Assembly (NCBI GenBank): GCA_948470475.1
Contig: OX419341.1
Coordinates: 13,733,305 to 13,797,304, forward strand
Direction: 5' to 3'
Source of the DNA: Galaxea fascicularis
Taxonomy: Eukaryota; Cnidaria; Anthozoa; Scleractinia; Euphylliidae
Length of the DNA stretch: 64,000 nt
The position numbers and the translations under genes were made by a program. Below, in pieces: positions 36,164-46,579 of this stretch. Within the stretch, counting starts at the first letter, position 1. The number at the start of each line of letters is the position of its first letter. The notes beneath the pieces are model-generated. The model had not been told where the DNA came from and did no database searches. It saw nothing but the letters and a program-made list of their open reading frames with translations.

Positions 36164-36478
36164 TCAGGAGAGCCGCAAGAAATAGTTCCCGACGACCCTC
36201 TCGTTTTTGCGGACGTTGGGGGAAAAGAGGTGGAGAATGTCTCGGAAGCTCGTCCCCCTGTTCCGCTCATTGAGGAAAAGCAGGCAGTACCATCTGAAGC
36301 GGAAAGAGTCGATCGCCTGGATTTGGTTGTCGTTGCGCATTTCTTGCTCCCACTCGTCAGGAGGGGGCAGTCCGAAAGAGTCGAAATATTCGATGTCTTT
36401 CCCCTTCCAGCAACAGACCCAATGAGTGCCCAATTTTCCGAGATCACCAACAAGAGTCACCGAAACTTCTAAATCCAT
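36164..36478 (-). pseudogene. Adenain-like cysteine protease, degenerate
   Basis: The 104-residue frame shows the adenovirus-type (C5) protease order: GTHW with the catalytic His, then EYFDSFGLPPP with the acidic residue, then a FLNERNRG-type segment. In relatives the nucleophile Cys sits in a CGY-type motif just before the YCL segment. Here that place reads DSFRFRWYCLL, so the expected Cys is Phe or Arg. The N-terminus is interrupted at 36479 by the LINE and may be incomplete. This enzyme class matures capsids in adenoviruses and Mavericks. Confidence 0.65.
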
Positions 36479-38921
36479 AATTTATATTGTATTAACGACA
36501 AATAAGGACTTTGTCGAAAATTGCGTTGTAAAATCTTCGTTTATCAGCGATCACAACCTGGTGTGTTTTAACCTTAAGTTAAAAGCTCTAAGACCTCGTC
36601 ATTCGTATGTCACCATTCGAAGCTACAAGAACTACGATCGCGATAACTTCCTTGTGGACCTATCTCGTGTCCCATTTCATATGGTTTATTTCTTCGAAAG
36701 CCTGGATGACCAAGTTGATGCTTTTAATTGTTTATTTCTTGAGGTTCTTGATGTTTACGCACCATTCAAGCGCATAAAAATTAAATCACGCCCCAACCCA
36801 TTCATCAACCAAGAGATCAAACAGTGATTTATGGCACAAAACCGCTAACCGAACAAGTGATCGCCTCCACTGGAATGCCTACAGATTCTTTAGGCAGGAA
36901 GTGAAGCGTGAAATTAGACTCGCTGAGAAAGCGTACGTTTGCACCGAGCTTCAAAACAGCAAAGGAAACTCGAATGCAATTTGGAAAGTGATCAACCGTT
37001 GCTTACCAAGGAAGGGAGCGCCTTTGAAAACCGAGAACCCTTTGAGCCTATCCAAAACGTTCAACGAGTTCTATACTTCAGTTGGTAAAGTTACAGCGGA
37101 TAAAGCAAGATGGATTGCTCGGGAATTTGGCTTTTCTCCAAGCGGTCATGGCTTGTTACACAACTATGCAAATGATGTCCACGAAAATGACCATCGAGAG
37201 CTTTTTATGTTTTCTGCAGTAACTGAATCTCTAGTTGAAAGTATCGTTAATGGTCTGCCTTCGAATAAAGCTCCTGGTGCCGACAAAATAACATCTAGAG
37301 TTCTTAAGGATAGCCTTCCTCCAATACTTCCGATAATCACGCATTTGTTTAACAAGTCGTTTGCCACTGGTACTTTTGCACGATCGTGGAAAATGGCTGA
37401 AGTCATACTTGTTCCCAAGTCTGGCGATTTCAACGAACCAGTAAATACGCGCCCTATTTCCTTACTTCCAATATTATCGAAGGTCTGTGAAAGACTCGCC
37501 CATCGTCAATTCGTTGATTTTCTGAATCGCTCTGGAAAAATCTCAAAGTTTCAAAGCGGGAATCGTGAATTCCACTCTACCGAGACGGCTCTACTTCAAT
37601 TTACAGATGACATTTTAAAGAACATGGATGAGAAGAAAGTTTCATTGATCGTGTTATTAGATATGTCGAAGGCTTTCGACGCATTCAGCATGAGCGCCTA
37701 CTTATGAAACTCCACAAAATCGGCATCTCCACTGCTGCCTGGACCTGGTTTGAAAGTTACTTGACAAAGCGCAGTCAATTCGTGAGGATCGAGGACGCTA
37801 TTTCGGATCCATTACCTTTAAATTTCGGGGTTCCCCAAGGCTCTATCCTTGGACCCGTCCTGTTCACAGTGTTAACGATTTATTGTCGGTTCCTAAGCAC
37901 TGCAAATCTTCAGGTTACGTGGACGACACAAAAATTCTCTTATCTCTTCCTCCTCGTGATATTACTGATGCAAGCAATGCGTTAAAACAAGACCTTTTGG
38001 AAATATCCCGTTGGTGCTGCGAGAATTCACTGTTGATTAACCCTGACAAGACTAAATTCTTGGTTATTGCAACTCCACAACTCTTACGTAATTTGCCGCG
38101 TCTATCCATTACCATTCTTGGAAAGGAGATTGAACCCGTTCCTGTTGCCAGAGACCTGGGTGTCTATATCGACCAGACTCTCAACTATAACGAACATATA
38201 TCAAAGTTAGTCTCGAACTGTGTTCACAAACTTGTTCAAATAAATAGGATAAAGCACTTATTAGATCGGAAATCTTTACTTTTAATGATTAATGCCTTCG
38301 TATTTAGTAAACTCTTTTGTTTGACTGTTTGGGGAAACACAGCCAAGTCAAATATAAAGAAGCTACAACTGGTCCAGAACTTTGCAGGAAAGATCGTACT
38401 CGGCTTGAAAAAATTCGACCACATCTCTCAAGGCCTTAAATCACTTGGGTGGCTTAGTATAGAGGACTACGATTAAACACAGCCGTCATGGTGCATAAAT
38501 GCTTACAACATCGGGTGCCCATTTATCTGAAAGACAAATTTGTATATAGGTCACAAGTTCATAATAGACAACTTAGATCTGTTGATAACAATGAACTCAA
38601 CTTGCCACATTGTCGGCTTTCTACTGGCCAGAGGTCATTTGCCTTTCGAGGGGCAAAAGTTTGGAACTCGCTCCCCCTTGATCTAAAGTTAACTTCTTCA
38701 CTGAGGACTTTTAAAAAGAATGTATGTGAACTGCTTGTAAATAATTTATCGTGAAACGTTGCATTTATATTTTTTTAGCTTTTATCTTATCAGATTTTTT
38801 TTATTTCTAATTCATGTAAGATTTTTAATATATATTTAAATATTGCTGCTGAAAAGCCCTTTTCAGGGAGCGCAATAAACGTGTATGTATGTATGTATGT
38901 ATGTATGTATGTATGTATGTA
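36479..38921 (+). mobile_element. 5'-truncated non-LTR retrotransposon (CR1/L2/Jockey-like)
   Basis: Frames at 36480-36825, 36901-37707, 37704-37985, 37883-38476 and 38488-38754 together cover the end of the endonuclease (VVKSSFISDHNLV), the full reverse transcriptase (NGLPSNKAPGADKI, RPISLLPILSKVCERL, GVPQGSILGPVLF, GYVDDTKI) and the C-terminal part (FRGAKVWNSLP). Frameshifts and stops make it inactive. The 3' end is a short untranslated region with AATAAA and a (TATG)n tail, a style seen in CR1/L2 types. It splits the Polinton-like element between the protease and the core-like gene. A target duplication is not evident. Confidence 0.85.
38882..38921 (+). repeat. (TATG)n microsatellite tail of the LINE
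   Basis: About nine TATG units follow GCAATAAACG at the LINE 3' end. Confidence 0.9.
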
Positions 38922-39029
38922 GATCGTCAAGGCTGAGGATGCAAGGCGAATGGCGCAAAGGTTTGATCTCGTTTCGGGAGAAGGTTCACTTGATCGGGAT
39001 GCGGAGATATCGACACCAATTGATTAGCT

Positions 39030-39725
39030 CTATGTTGGAAAGTGGCACGTCACGAAAATGAAGCCTTGGGGGGGTTTTGGGGAGCTTCGCCCCCCATCAG
39101 CGTCTAACGCCCGAAAAAGGGAAGAGGAGAGGCCTTTTTTTGGGCCCGACCTGTATGCCCTTCCCGAACATTTTTGAAACCAGATCACCCTGATTGAGGC
39201 CAGCATTCCCAGAAACCCTCCATATTGCGCAGCACAGCCCCCGCGGACAGCCCCTTGGTCGACAAGCACGCGCTCAATTTCTTTCTTCTAAAGTGGGGTC
39301 GGCGACTGAACGAGCTGGTAAAGCTGTATCTCCTGGGGGCCGATATTGCTCCCGAAAACTTTTTTCAGAAGCTTTTCAGCGCCGAAACTCAGCCGTGCGG
39401 TTGCCAAAGCTTTGCCGGCAGCTTTGGCCGCAGGCGCAAGAAAAGGGCGTGTTAGGGAAAGCGCGGTCGAAAAAAGATTGCCGCCGCGTTGAGCAGTCTT
39501 CGTTATCTGGGTTTTGGTCAAACGCAGATCAGAGCCGCGTTTTTCAGCAGACGTCTTTTTCAGCCGTTTGATCTGCGTGGCGGTCAAAAGGAGCTCATCG
39601 CCGTGCCCGATCTGGCCGGGTTTGAGGCGGAGAGTGACAGTCTTTTTTGCGGCAAAAGCTCTTCGAAGGTTTCCCTTCTGCCCATCCGTAAGTGCGATCC
39701 GAAGCGGGAGATACGACGTCGCCAT
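39030..39725 (-). pseudogene. Core/pX-like virion protein (frameshifted)
   Basis: The minus frame from 39725 encodes MATSYLPLRIALTDGQK and a basic region rich in Lys, Thr and Leu (VTLRLKPGQIGHGDELLLTA), then an Ala-rich helix. Near 39285 the frame shifts to one ending at 39030 that includes QYGGFLGMLASI, a GGFLG-type segment as in the adenovirus pX/mu precursor. Maverick-like elements carry such a protein next to their capsid genes and it is thought to be a virion core or membrane-active component. The assignment is by pattern and gene order. Confidence 0.5.
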
Positions 39726-39777
39726 CTTATATTTGAGAAAATAATTTCGACAGCGGTTCCGTTGGGGGCAGAGCCTC

Positions 39778-41053
39778 TCAAGCCACGGCCAGTTCGTTTC
39801 CGATCTCTTTGATAACGATCTCTTCCTCCTTCAGGACGGCGGCATAGATTGTGTAATTTTTGTCGGCGGCTTCATTCAGCCGGTAATGCAAGACCAGCTT
39901 CTTCTCATCCCCCGTCATGCTTTCTTTGTTCGCACGGAGGTCGAAGTAAACCACCGGATACATGGTCTTGTAGTTGGAGACATCCAGCTGGGTGCCGGTG
40001 TTGTAGTCGTTTTTCCTGTAGCGGAAGTCGATCTAGTCGCGGCGGATCCGCGTCCGGTCGTCACCTTCGTAATCCGGTTAGGGGAAATAGGTCGCCCCGT
40101 ATTCAAGCCGGCAAGTGGCCAGCTTGGCCGAATTGTCACCGTCAATGTCGAAGGTGTCGATTTTGCAGAGCTTGTGCGTCAGAGAAAGGGGCCGGGCCGT
40201 TTGTTGAAAGAAAACGATAACGTGTTGGGTGATTTGCCATTGTCCCCCCGCATCTGTTCGGGAGCTGCTGGGGGCCAGCGTTTCTTTCAAATACTTCCAT
40301 TTCGTCGGCTTGAGGAATTGTTCGTTGACCGCCTTTTGCCCCTCAGGGGTCATCATCAGCTTCGGAACCCACAGCTGCAACAATTCGCCGCTCGATGTTG
40401 TCGCCTTCGAAGAGCATTTCGCTGTCGTCCTCCAGCACATTGTCGAAAAGCAGCCGCATTCGGGGCAAAAGCCTGGCCAACAGTTCTGGGATGACGGTTT
40501 TCACGGTCTTTATGGGGGCTCCTTGCGACAGAGGCGCGCGCGCCCGAATCCCATTGTTCGTTGGTGCGGCACCCGTCACAGTCGTGTTGTCTGTGTCAAG
40601 ATACCAAAACTCCGTAAAACTTTGCACCCGGTAGCTGGGGTTATTTACGTTTTTGTTGATCATTCTGTTAAGATTCGCTAAGTCGTCTCGCGCCGCCCTC
40701 TCTTCTTCTTCTCCTTCCTCGATCGGCGGCGGCGGCGGAAAATCCTCATCTTCATCCTCTTCTTTCTCGATCAGCGGCGGCGGAAAATCCTCGTCTTCAT
40801 CCCCGAACCCCGGCGGAGGCCCAACAAAATCCTCTTCTTCCTCTTCGTCCTCGATCAGCGGCGGAGGAGGAACAAACCTCTCTTCCTCGATCGGCGACGA
40901 CCTCCTCGTGATCTGGCGGAAAAGATCTTCCGCCGCAATTTTCCCGAAAGCTTTGGTGACACTGTTTCGCTTGAAAGCTTTGCGAATCTCGGCTTTTTGT
41001 TTTTCGAGGTCGGCTTCTGCAGCCGCGCGTTGCTGCCGCTTCTTCGCCGGCAT
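39778..41053 (-). pseudogene. Capsid-like structural protein with acidic Pro-rich N-terminus (broken)
   Basis: From the Met at 41053 the frame encodes a basic start (MPAKKRQQRAAAEADLEKQK), an acidic, proline-rich tract with DEDEDFPPPLIE-type repeats (about 40700-40880), then SFTEFWYLDTDNTTVTG. Near 40350-40400 it shifts frame into FLKPTKWKYLKETLAP and, after stops near 40031 and 40077, ends with the beta-rich TMYPVVYFDLRANKES and EIGNELAVA. The last part has the look of a double-jelly-roll capsid C-terminus of Maverick-like elements, but the total length is short for a major capsid protein. It may be another virion protein. Confidence 0.45.
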
Positions 41054-41141
41054 GGTATACAGGGAAAATTCGCTGTTGGGCACCCTCGATGCCGCAAACA
41101 ACCAAATAATCAACCTCCCCAGATTTTCCTCCATGGATCGG

Positions 41142-42149
41142 CGGCAGTGAACAAGCAGTACGTTGACGACCTAGCCCTTCACGCGCGATATCACCGGAAC
41201 GCGTTTGATTACCTCATGCGCGACGCCGTCGAGACCTTCGCAGAGCACGACATTTCGTCCATCGCCCGCGAGCACTTCCGGAACAGCCTGTATCGCTTCA
41301 ACAAACACGCCTACCACCGCCCCGAAGACCGGGCTCGACATGGGGCCCTTTCCTCTGGGGGGTTACACGATCATTGCCAAATTCGTTCTCCCCGCAACCC
41401 ACAATTTTTCGGTAACAACCACCGTCCAGAACTTGAAAAAGGGAGCCGTTCAATCGGCGAGCGTGCCCGCCGACGGCGCTACCCCTGGCTACACGCGCTT
41501 GACTGCCCAATTTTCGAAAACCAACGCCCTTTTCACCCCGCATTACTTGTTCTTCGAGCTCGTTCTAACGCCAGTCGTGAGCGGGGCTACTGTTCCAGCC
41601 GACTTCCATCTGATCTTGAACGGGCCCCCTGTGCTGACACTTGTCGTCCCCAGTTCCGTCTGGGATCGCCTCTGGAACCTCAGCGCCGACGGAAAGATCA
41701 CTTTCCAGACAGACCTCGACCTCCAATACAAGACCCTCTGGAGCAGCACCCATCCCTGGTCGTTTTCAAAAACGGCATTATCAACATTGAGGAAGAAACG
41801 AAAGCACACTCTGTGATCACCGACATCATCGAGGTCATGTACGACACGCTGACTTACGACTATCCAGACGCCCCGCCCAACCCGACGAAATTCAAGCGGT
41901 TCACCATCTCCGACGCTTTCTGGGCAAGGGGGGGGGAAGGGGGTGCAAAACAAGATGTTCAAGGTGCTAACGGTTGTCCGCCGCCTGGTTGCGCCGCCGA
42001 CGAGAATAATGGCCTTTCTCCGCGTGACTCAGGATCTGTATCGAAAACCGAATGCGTCGTCGCTCTCACCTATCGATTACGACACCAGCGAGTTCAAGAA
42101 GACTTTCAGCCTGATGCTTGACGCGGAGGCGGTCGGCGTCCGGTTCTAG
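41142..42149 (+). pseudogene. Unrecognised beta-rich virion-type protein (multiple frameshifts)
   Basis: A helical N-terminal part (ARYHRNAFDYLMRDAVETF, 41179-41335) continues in another frame as GPFPLGGYTIIAKFVLP and a long run of beta-type sequence (41340-41760), then in a third frame as VVFKNGIINIEEETK (41760-41940) and finally SLSPIDYDTSEFKKTFSLM to the stop at 42149. It sits between the capsid-like and membrane-protein genes. Penton or minor capsid is a reasonable guess from position and beta content, but I do not recognise the family. Confidence 0.4.
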
Positions 42150-42728
42150 GTGGCGGGGTGTAGGCGAACGCGAAGGCCAAGCTGCTGGTTCTCTGGGAGA
42201 CCGACAACCACACTCACCACTGACAATTCTCCCATTGAAATAATGCGGCTGCCTTTGAAGCCCCTACTTTCATTCCCCCGCCGATGTCTTCGACTTCAAC
42301 CACATCGACCCGGATCTTCCGAAGGAAACCCTCGAGATGCTGAGAAGAGGGTCGTCGCTTTTGTTCCGCAGCGGAAGAATCTGCTTTGCAACCTCACCGC
42401 CGGCAAGTTGATCGACACTTCGGCGGTCGCCGGTGGGATCACCCTGAACCCCGTTGTTTTGGCTGTTTTGACGGGGGTCGGGTTGGCCGTCAAAGGAGCC
42501 GCCAGCTTAAACAAATACGACAAAAAAGCGGAGCGCGCTAACTTCGCTCCGGTCGAGTACAAGAAAATCTTGGAGGAGATCCGGTTCTTTCTCAGGGGCG
42601 AACCTTTTGGCGAAAAGGGCTTTCTCGACAAGCTGAAAATGATCGACGACTTTGTCAGCTACCACTGCATGGAGATCCCTGCTTCGGTTCAGCAGAAATA
42701 TCGCGGAAAGTTCCTCGCAAATTTCTGA
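42150..42728 (+). pseudogene. 'SITLNP'-family membrane protein of Maverick-like elements
   Basis: The last 115 residues hold a hydrophobic hairpin (VAGGITLNPVVLAVLTGVGL) followed by a charged helix with KKILEEIRFFLRGEPFGEK. The N-terminal part, around HIDPDLPKETLEMLRRG (about 42296-42350), is in another frame, so the gene is broken. The pattern TLNP plus L-R-x-x-L-R-G recurs in the minus-strand gene at 63400-63931. I recall similar proteins in coral elements but know of no function. It converges with the VLTF3-like gene. Confidence 0.6.
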
Positions 42729-42779
42729 TTTCTTCAAAGACTGGCTCGAACCACCACCTTGAAAAACACACGCCCGCTT

Positions 42780-43192
42780 TGCACCTTGTTTTTAGGCGAC
42801 GTCTCCGGAAAGCGGGTAAAAGCCGCTTAAGAATCGTTTTTTTTCCCGGGCCAAAATTTTTCTGGAACTGCTTGAGGTTAATCATGCAGAAAACAAACAT
42901 AGTTGACCGATTTGCTGATGAAGCGTCCGAATTCTCGTACTATATTCGCCAAGAAAATCTCTCGCTCCGGAATACACATGTTTCCCGAGACGGCGTTGAC
43001 GGCGTTCAAAATCCTGTGTTTCTCCAGGATTTTCCGGAGGTGAACCCTTCCCTGAGAAGGCGGGATTGCGGGCGAAAATTTTCTCTCCACAACCGCTGTG
43101 TCTTGTTCTTCGATTTTTCCGCAATTCTGGCAAAAGAGTTCAAACTCGCCCGCTTGCTGGACCATTTCTTGCTCGCAGCAAATGTTGGCCAT
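42780..43192 (-). pseudogene. VLTF3-like zinc-ribbon transcription factor (3' part frameshifted)
   Basis: From the Met at 43192 the protein starts MANICCEQEM and has a zinc ribbon with CC and C-x-x-CG pairs (ELFCQNCGKIEEQD), then a basic-helical region (HLRKILEKHRI) and ISKSVNYVCFLHD, where the frame stops at 42878. The expected last part (KKTILKRLLPAFRRR) follows in another frame down to about 42780. The spacing of Cys pairs and the order of parts match the gene at 62190-63422. VLTF3-type factors drive late gene transcription in large DNA viruses; the family call is from pattern only. Confidence 0.5.
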
Positions 43193-43197
43193 TATAT

Positions 43198-44095
43198 ATG
43201 GAAACTCGAACTTCAAAAGGGCAGCGCCTCTTGAAAATTTATTACATCCCGCGCGGTTACTGGAAAGGCCACGCTTCGGTCAAGAAATTAGCCGCGGCGG
43301 CAAAGGTTTCGGCAAGCACCGCGAAAGAATGGTTGTCGAGGCAGGCTCTTTCGCAATTTTTTTTGCCCGCGCGGCGTCGTATTCCCCGCACGAAGTTTGA
43401 TGTTCTTGTACCCAACGCAGCGCACCAAGCTGACCTTCTTTTCATGCCCCATGACCGAGTCGGGCGGAAAGTTTTTAAATACGCGCTGATTGTTGTCGAC
43501 ATCGCCAGCGGTTTCAAAGAAACCGCGCAAGCTTTTCGACTAACTTACGCGGAGGTCCTTTGAAATGGCCGAAACTGCTGCAAGTCGATCCTGGCCGAGA
43601 GTTCATGGGCGCTGTCACGCACGCGATGGAAAGTCAGGGAACAGGCATCCGGCGAGGAATTCCTGAAATTCACCGCGACCAAGCGATTGTTGAAAGATTC
43701 AACCGCACTCTTGCTGAGCAGCTTTTCGAGCACCAGTACGCTGTGGAGATGCGCCTGCCAGCTGGCGAGCGGACACGGATGTGGGTGAAGAGGCTGCCGA
43801 AAGTTGTTGCCGCTCCCAACGAAAGGGTCACAAGGCTGACAGGGTAAAAAGCCGGTTGACGCGATCAAAAAACAGACTGTTTATGCCCAAGCTTCGACAG
43901 CTCCATGGGGAAGACCTGTCGGCGCAGCTGAAAGAACCCTTCCCTCCGACGTGGAGGTTCGCTATTTGCTTGCTCCCGGGGAGTTGGAAGGCGGAACGCC
44001 ACGAGCGACAGATCCGAATTGGTCCCTGGAAACTTTCGAGCTTGCCGACGCTATGTTCAACCCGTCTTGTATTGGCTATGCAACGGACCGAAACG
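43198..44095 (+). pseudogene. Retroviral-type DDE integrase of a Maverick/Polinton (broken)
   Basis: The ATG at 43198 opens YIPRGYWKGHASVKKLA, an N-terminal HTH-like part. The catalytic core follows: AHQADLLFM (first Asp), then after a frameshift near 43560 LLQVDPGREFMG (second Asp) and RDQAIVERFNRTL (Glu, 35 residues after the second Asp). A further stop ends the core at 43845, and a chromodomain-like tail (VRYLLAPGELEGG, DPNWSLETFEL) lies in another frame near 43960-44060. The sequence ends in NGPKRSF at about 44095, where unrelated mobile DNA begins. This is the best single marker that the region is a Maverick/Polinton. Confidence 0.8.
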
Positions 44096-44515
44096 CAGTT
44101 TCTGCCTGTTTACCTGTGCCCTTTCTTGTTCTTTCTCCCGTTGTTTGTCACTGATAGTCCGCCAACGAATAGACAAAACTGATTTTGTTTCAAAACTGTC
44201 TTCAAATTTGGCCATGCAATTTCCCGCCACAAAAACGCGGGTTGAGGACTACGTGTATGGGCAAATGATCTTTCCAAAAACAGTCCATATGGAAGCACGC
44301 ATATATGCGAACTTGCACACGAAAGGGTTAACTGGAGTATCACATTTGACTTTGGCCTACATGATGGGGCGGACGTACGGACGGACAGTCGGTCGGTCCG
44401 TCGTACGATGACGTCATAACCAAAATTTCTCGGATGGATGGGTTACCATATTTTCTTAGCAATGGTGCTCCGCGCGCACGCGCCTTCGGCGCGCGCGGAG
44501 CTCTGCTATAACAGT
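44096..44515 (-). mobile_element. Helitron-like terminal fragment, copy A
   Basis: Reverse-complemented, this matches 61135-61500: it runs from a GC-rich hairpin at 44467-44501 (GCTCCGCGCGC and GCGCGCGGAGC around a short loop) through GGTTACCATATTTTC, GTACGGACGG words and a conserved 180-bp block, into the start of a charged repeat-rich frame. Terminal hairpin and lack of inverted ends suggest a Helitron-like element, but no Rep/helicase is present to prove it. Confidence 0.45.
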
Positions 44516-44578
44516 CTCTGTCAAGATGTCATTTGCCAGGAAGTGGCAGATTAAACGAATGATCTTTTAGGTGGTCGT

Positions 44579-44806
44579 TTGAATTCACTCAATTATACAC
44601 CAGTTCAGCAGCACAATGATGGTAATGACTGTGGCATTTTTGCCATTGCTTTTGCCTGCTATCTTGTTAATGGCAGAGACCCTAGACAGGTAACCTTTGA
44701 TCCCTCAAGAATGCGTTCACATTTGGCTGAATGTCTGAGAAATTTCCAGTATTTTAGTAAAAACATGGACAAATCTAGTGCAATACTTGTATATTTATAC
44801 ATGTAG
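44579..44806 (+). pseudogene. Ulp1/C48 SUMO-protease-like fragment
   Basis: The 75-residue frame contains QQHNDGNDCGIFAIAFACYL, with the Gln and the nucleophile Cys of C48 peptidases in the motif NDCGIF. The upstream catalytic His/Asp part is missing. Such domains are common in DNA transposons of cnidarians. It is a remnant; an upstream AG at about 44572 could be an old splice acceptor. Confidence 0.55.
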
Positions 44807-45111
44807 GATGCAAGAATTCAAGGGAACAAATTATTCATAGATCTAAGGGCTGCGTAACCATATCTTTTGTTGTAAATAGGCCCAAGAGAATTGGAGATTC
44901 TACATATCAAAGGAAAAAAAGGTGATTGTAAAGTGGTATATCATTGGCGATATATATATATATACCTGACCTTATGAAAACCAGGTCGACGAAAATTCGA
45001 GGCTTTTTAGAACTTCCTTTGCTATTACCTCCGTTGTTTAACAAGGACACTTAACTTTTTGCTTATTACCAGATTACAGTGTCGACGAAAGGAAAAAAAC
45101 ATGGCTATTTG
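44807..45111. other. Short gene-free spacer
   Basis: Contains a (TA)n run near 44950. Nothing else is seen. Confidence 0.4.
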
Positions 45112-46378
45112 CTATATCACCACAGGCAGCCCAATCGTGGTGTGTGTCACCAAAAGTTGATACAGAAAAATTGACCGTTAAAAACCTAGAATTCCAACGA
45201 ACCGAGTAGCGGTGGAAATATTTATATTCTAATCAAATAAAGCCTTCCTACCTTCACTCTACTGTTTCTTGTCCCTTTCTGGGACGTCTAAATGCAATAT
45301 CCTCGCTTTTTTCAAATCCCAGGTCACTGTCCATTATAAATAAAGGGAAGGCCGGAGACTCGAGATCGAACCAGTCACCGCTCGAAGGCCAATAAATTCC
45401 CAAAACAGCGGAGTATCCGCTTCAAATCGCCAGCAGCGGCCGCGTAGATAAATTTCCTTTCTTTTTTCGCCAACTTGGCCGAAAATTCGACCAACACGAA
45501 CGGGGAATCGCTCGTTTCACCGCTCAAATTTGACCAATTCGGCGACTCCATGATGCGTGAAACACGGTGTCCCTACACGAGATTCAAATACTCTGGCTTA
45601 GTGACCGCGGCTGCTTGGCAAAAGAGGCACTTACTCGGGGGAGGGATGGTCCTTTTGTCCACATGCACTCCGCTGCGCTGGGGGAGTGCTATGCGTTAGA
45701 TTTGACCGGCAATAAAATATGTTTAATTTTTAAGGCCATATCGTGGCAAGCTACCAACAGTTATTAAACATATTTTTATTTCCGGTCAAATCTAACGCAT
45801 AGCACTCCTCCAGCGCAGCGGAGTGCATGTGGACAAAAGGACCATCCCTCCCCCGAGTAAGTGCCTCTTTTGCCAAGCAGCCGCGGTCACTAAGCCAGAG
45901 TATTTGAATCTCGTGTAGGGACACCGTGTTTCACGCATCATGGAGTCGCCGAATTGGTCAAATTTGAGCGGTGAAACGAGCGATTCCCCGTTCGTGTTGG
46001 TCGAATTTTCGGCCAAGTTGGCGAAAAAAGAAAGGAAACTTATCTACGCGGCCGCTGCTGGCGATTTGAAGCGGATACTCCGCTGTTTTGGGAATTTATT
46101 GGCCTTCGAGCGGTGACTGGTTCGATCTCGAGTCTCCGGCCTTCCCTTTATTTATAATGGACAGTGACCTGGGATTTGAAAAAAGCGAGGATATTGCATT
46201 TAGACGTCCCAGAAAGGGACAAGAAACAGTAGAGTGAAGGTAGGAAGGCTTTATTTGATTAGAATATAAATATTTCCACCGCTACTCGGTTCGTTGGAAT
46301 TCTAGGTTTTTAACGGTCAATTTTTCTGTATCAACTTTTGGTGACACACACCACGATTGGGCGGCCTGTGATATCACT
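45112..46378. repeat. 1.27-kb near-perfect palindrome
   Basis: The arm 45112-45726 is repeated inverted at 45761-46378 with a short spacer of about 35 bp. The arms differ by only a few bases in the parts I compared, for example GGGGGAG against GGAGGAG near the inner end. Both arms carry the same 74-75-residue frame in opposite directions (45475-45699 plus and 45792-46016 minus); the right arm on the plus strand also has a 58-codon frame starting MESPNWSNLSGETSD at about 45941. The ends read ATATCACCACAGGC and GGCCTGTGATATCAC. It could be a foldback transposon, a recent inverted duplication or an assembly artefact. Confidence 0.85.
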
Positions 46379-46579
46379 AGACATGAAATCGACGTAACCT
46401 CTGACCTGAACTATCGTGTGGGCAGTAGTGTTAGTTTTGCCCAAATCTTGCTTTGAAACGTCGGCCTTGCCGAGAGCAAAGTTACCGTCGGAAAGAGGCA
46501 TCGATTTCTACGAAATCAAGCAACGTTTTAAACCGAATTCCCTGGTGGCTAACACAAATAACAGCAAGCTCTTGGTAAA

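Larger units (their letters stand above)
33027..44095. mobile_element. Decayed Maverick/Polinton-like (adintovirus-like) element
   Basis: This GC-rich block carries a set of genes typical of Maverick/Polinton elements and related integrated animal DNA viruses: DDE integrase, adenain-like protease, capsid-like and core-like proteins, zinc-ribbon proteins and accessory enzymes. Genes run on both strands in short convergent and divergent groups. Almost every frame is broken by stops or frameshifts. A LINE is nested at 36479-38921, a tRNA-like SINE lies at 34882-34957, and the integrase end is cut at 44095 by other mobile DNA. I found no family B polymerase, no FtsK/HerA-like packaging ATPase and no terminal inverted repeats, so the copy is incomplete or the outermost parts are lost. 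Whether 33027-34564 belongs to the same copy as 35815-44095 is an inference from shared base composition and gene style. Confidence 0.7.

Noticed and set aside
40653..41150. Serine/glycine-rich protein on the plus strand
   Set aside because: It mirrors the acidic proline-rich tract of the minus-strand capsid-like gene and has no motif of its own.
44096..44515. Terminal inverted repeat of the Polinton-like element
   Set aside because: The same sequence occurs at 61135-61500 attached to a different coding region, so it belongs to another, Helitron-like, family.
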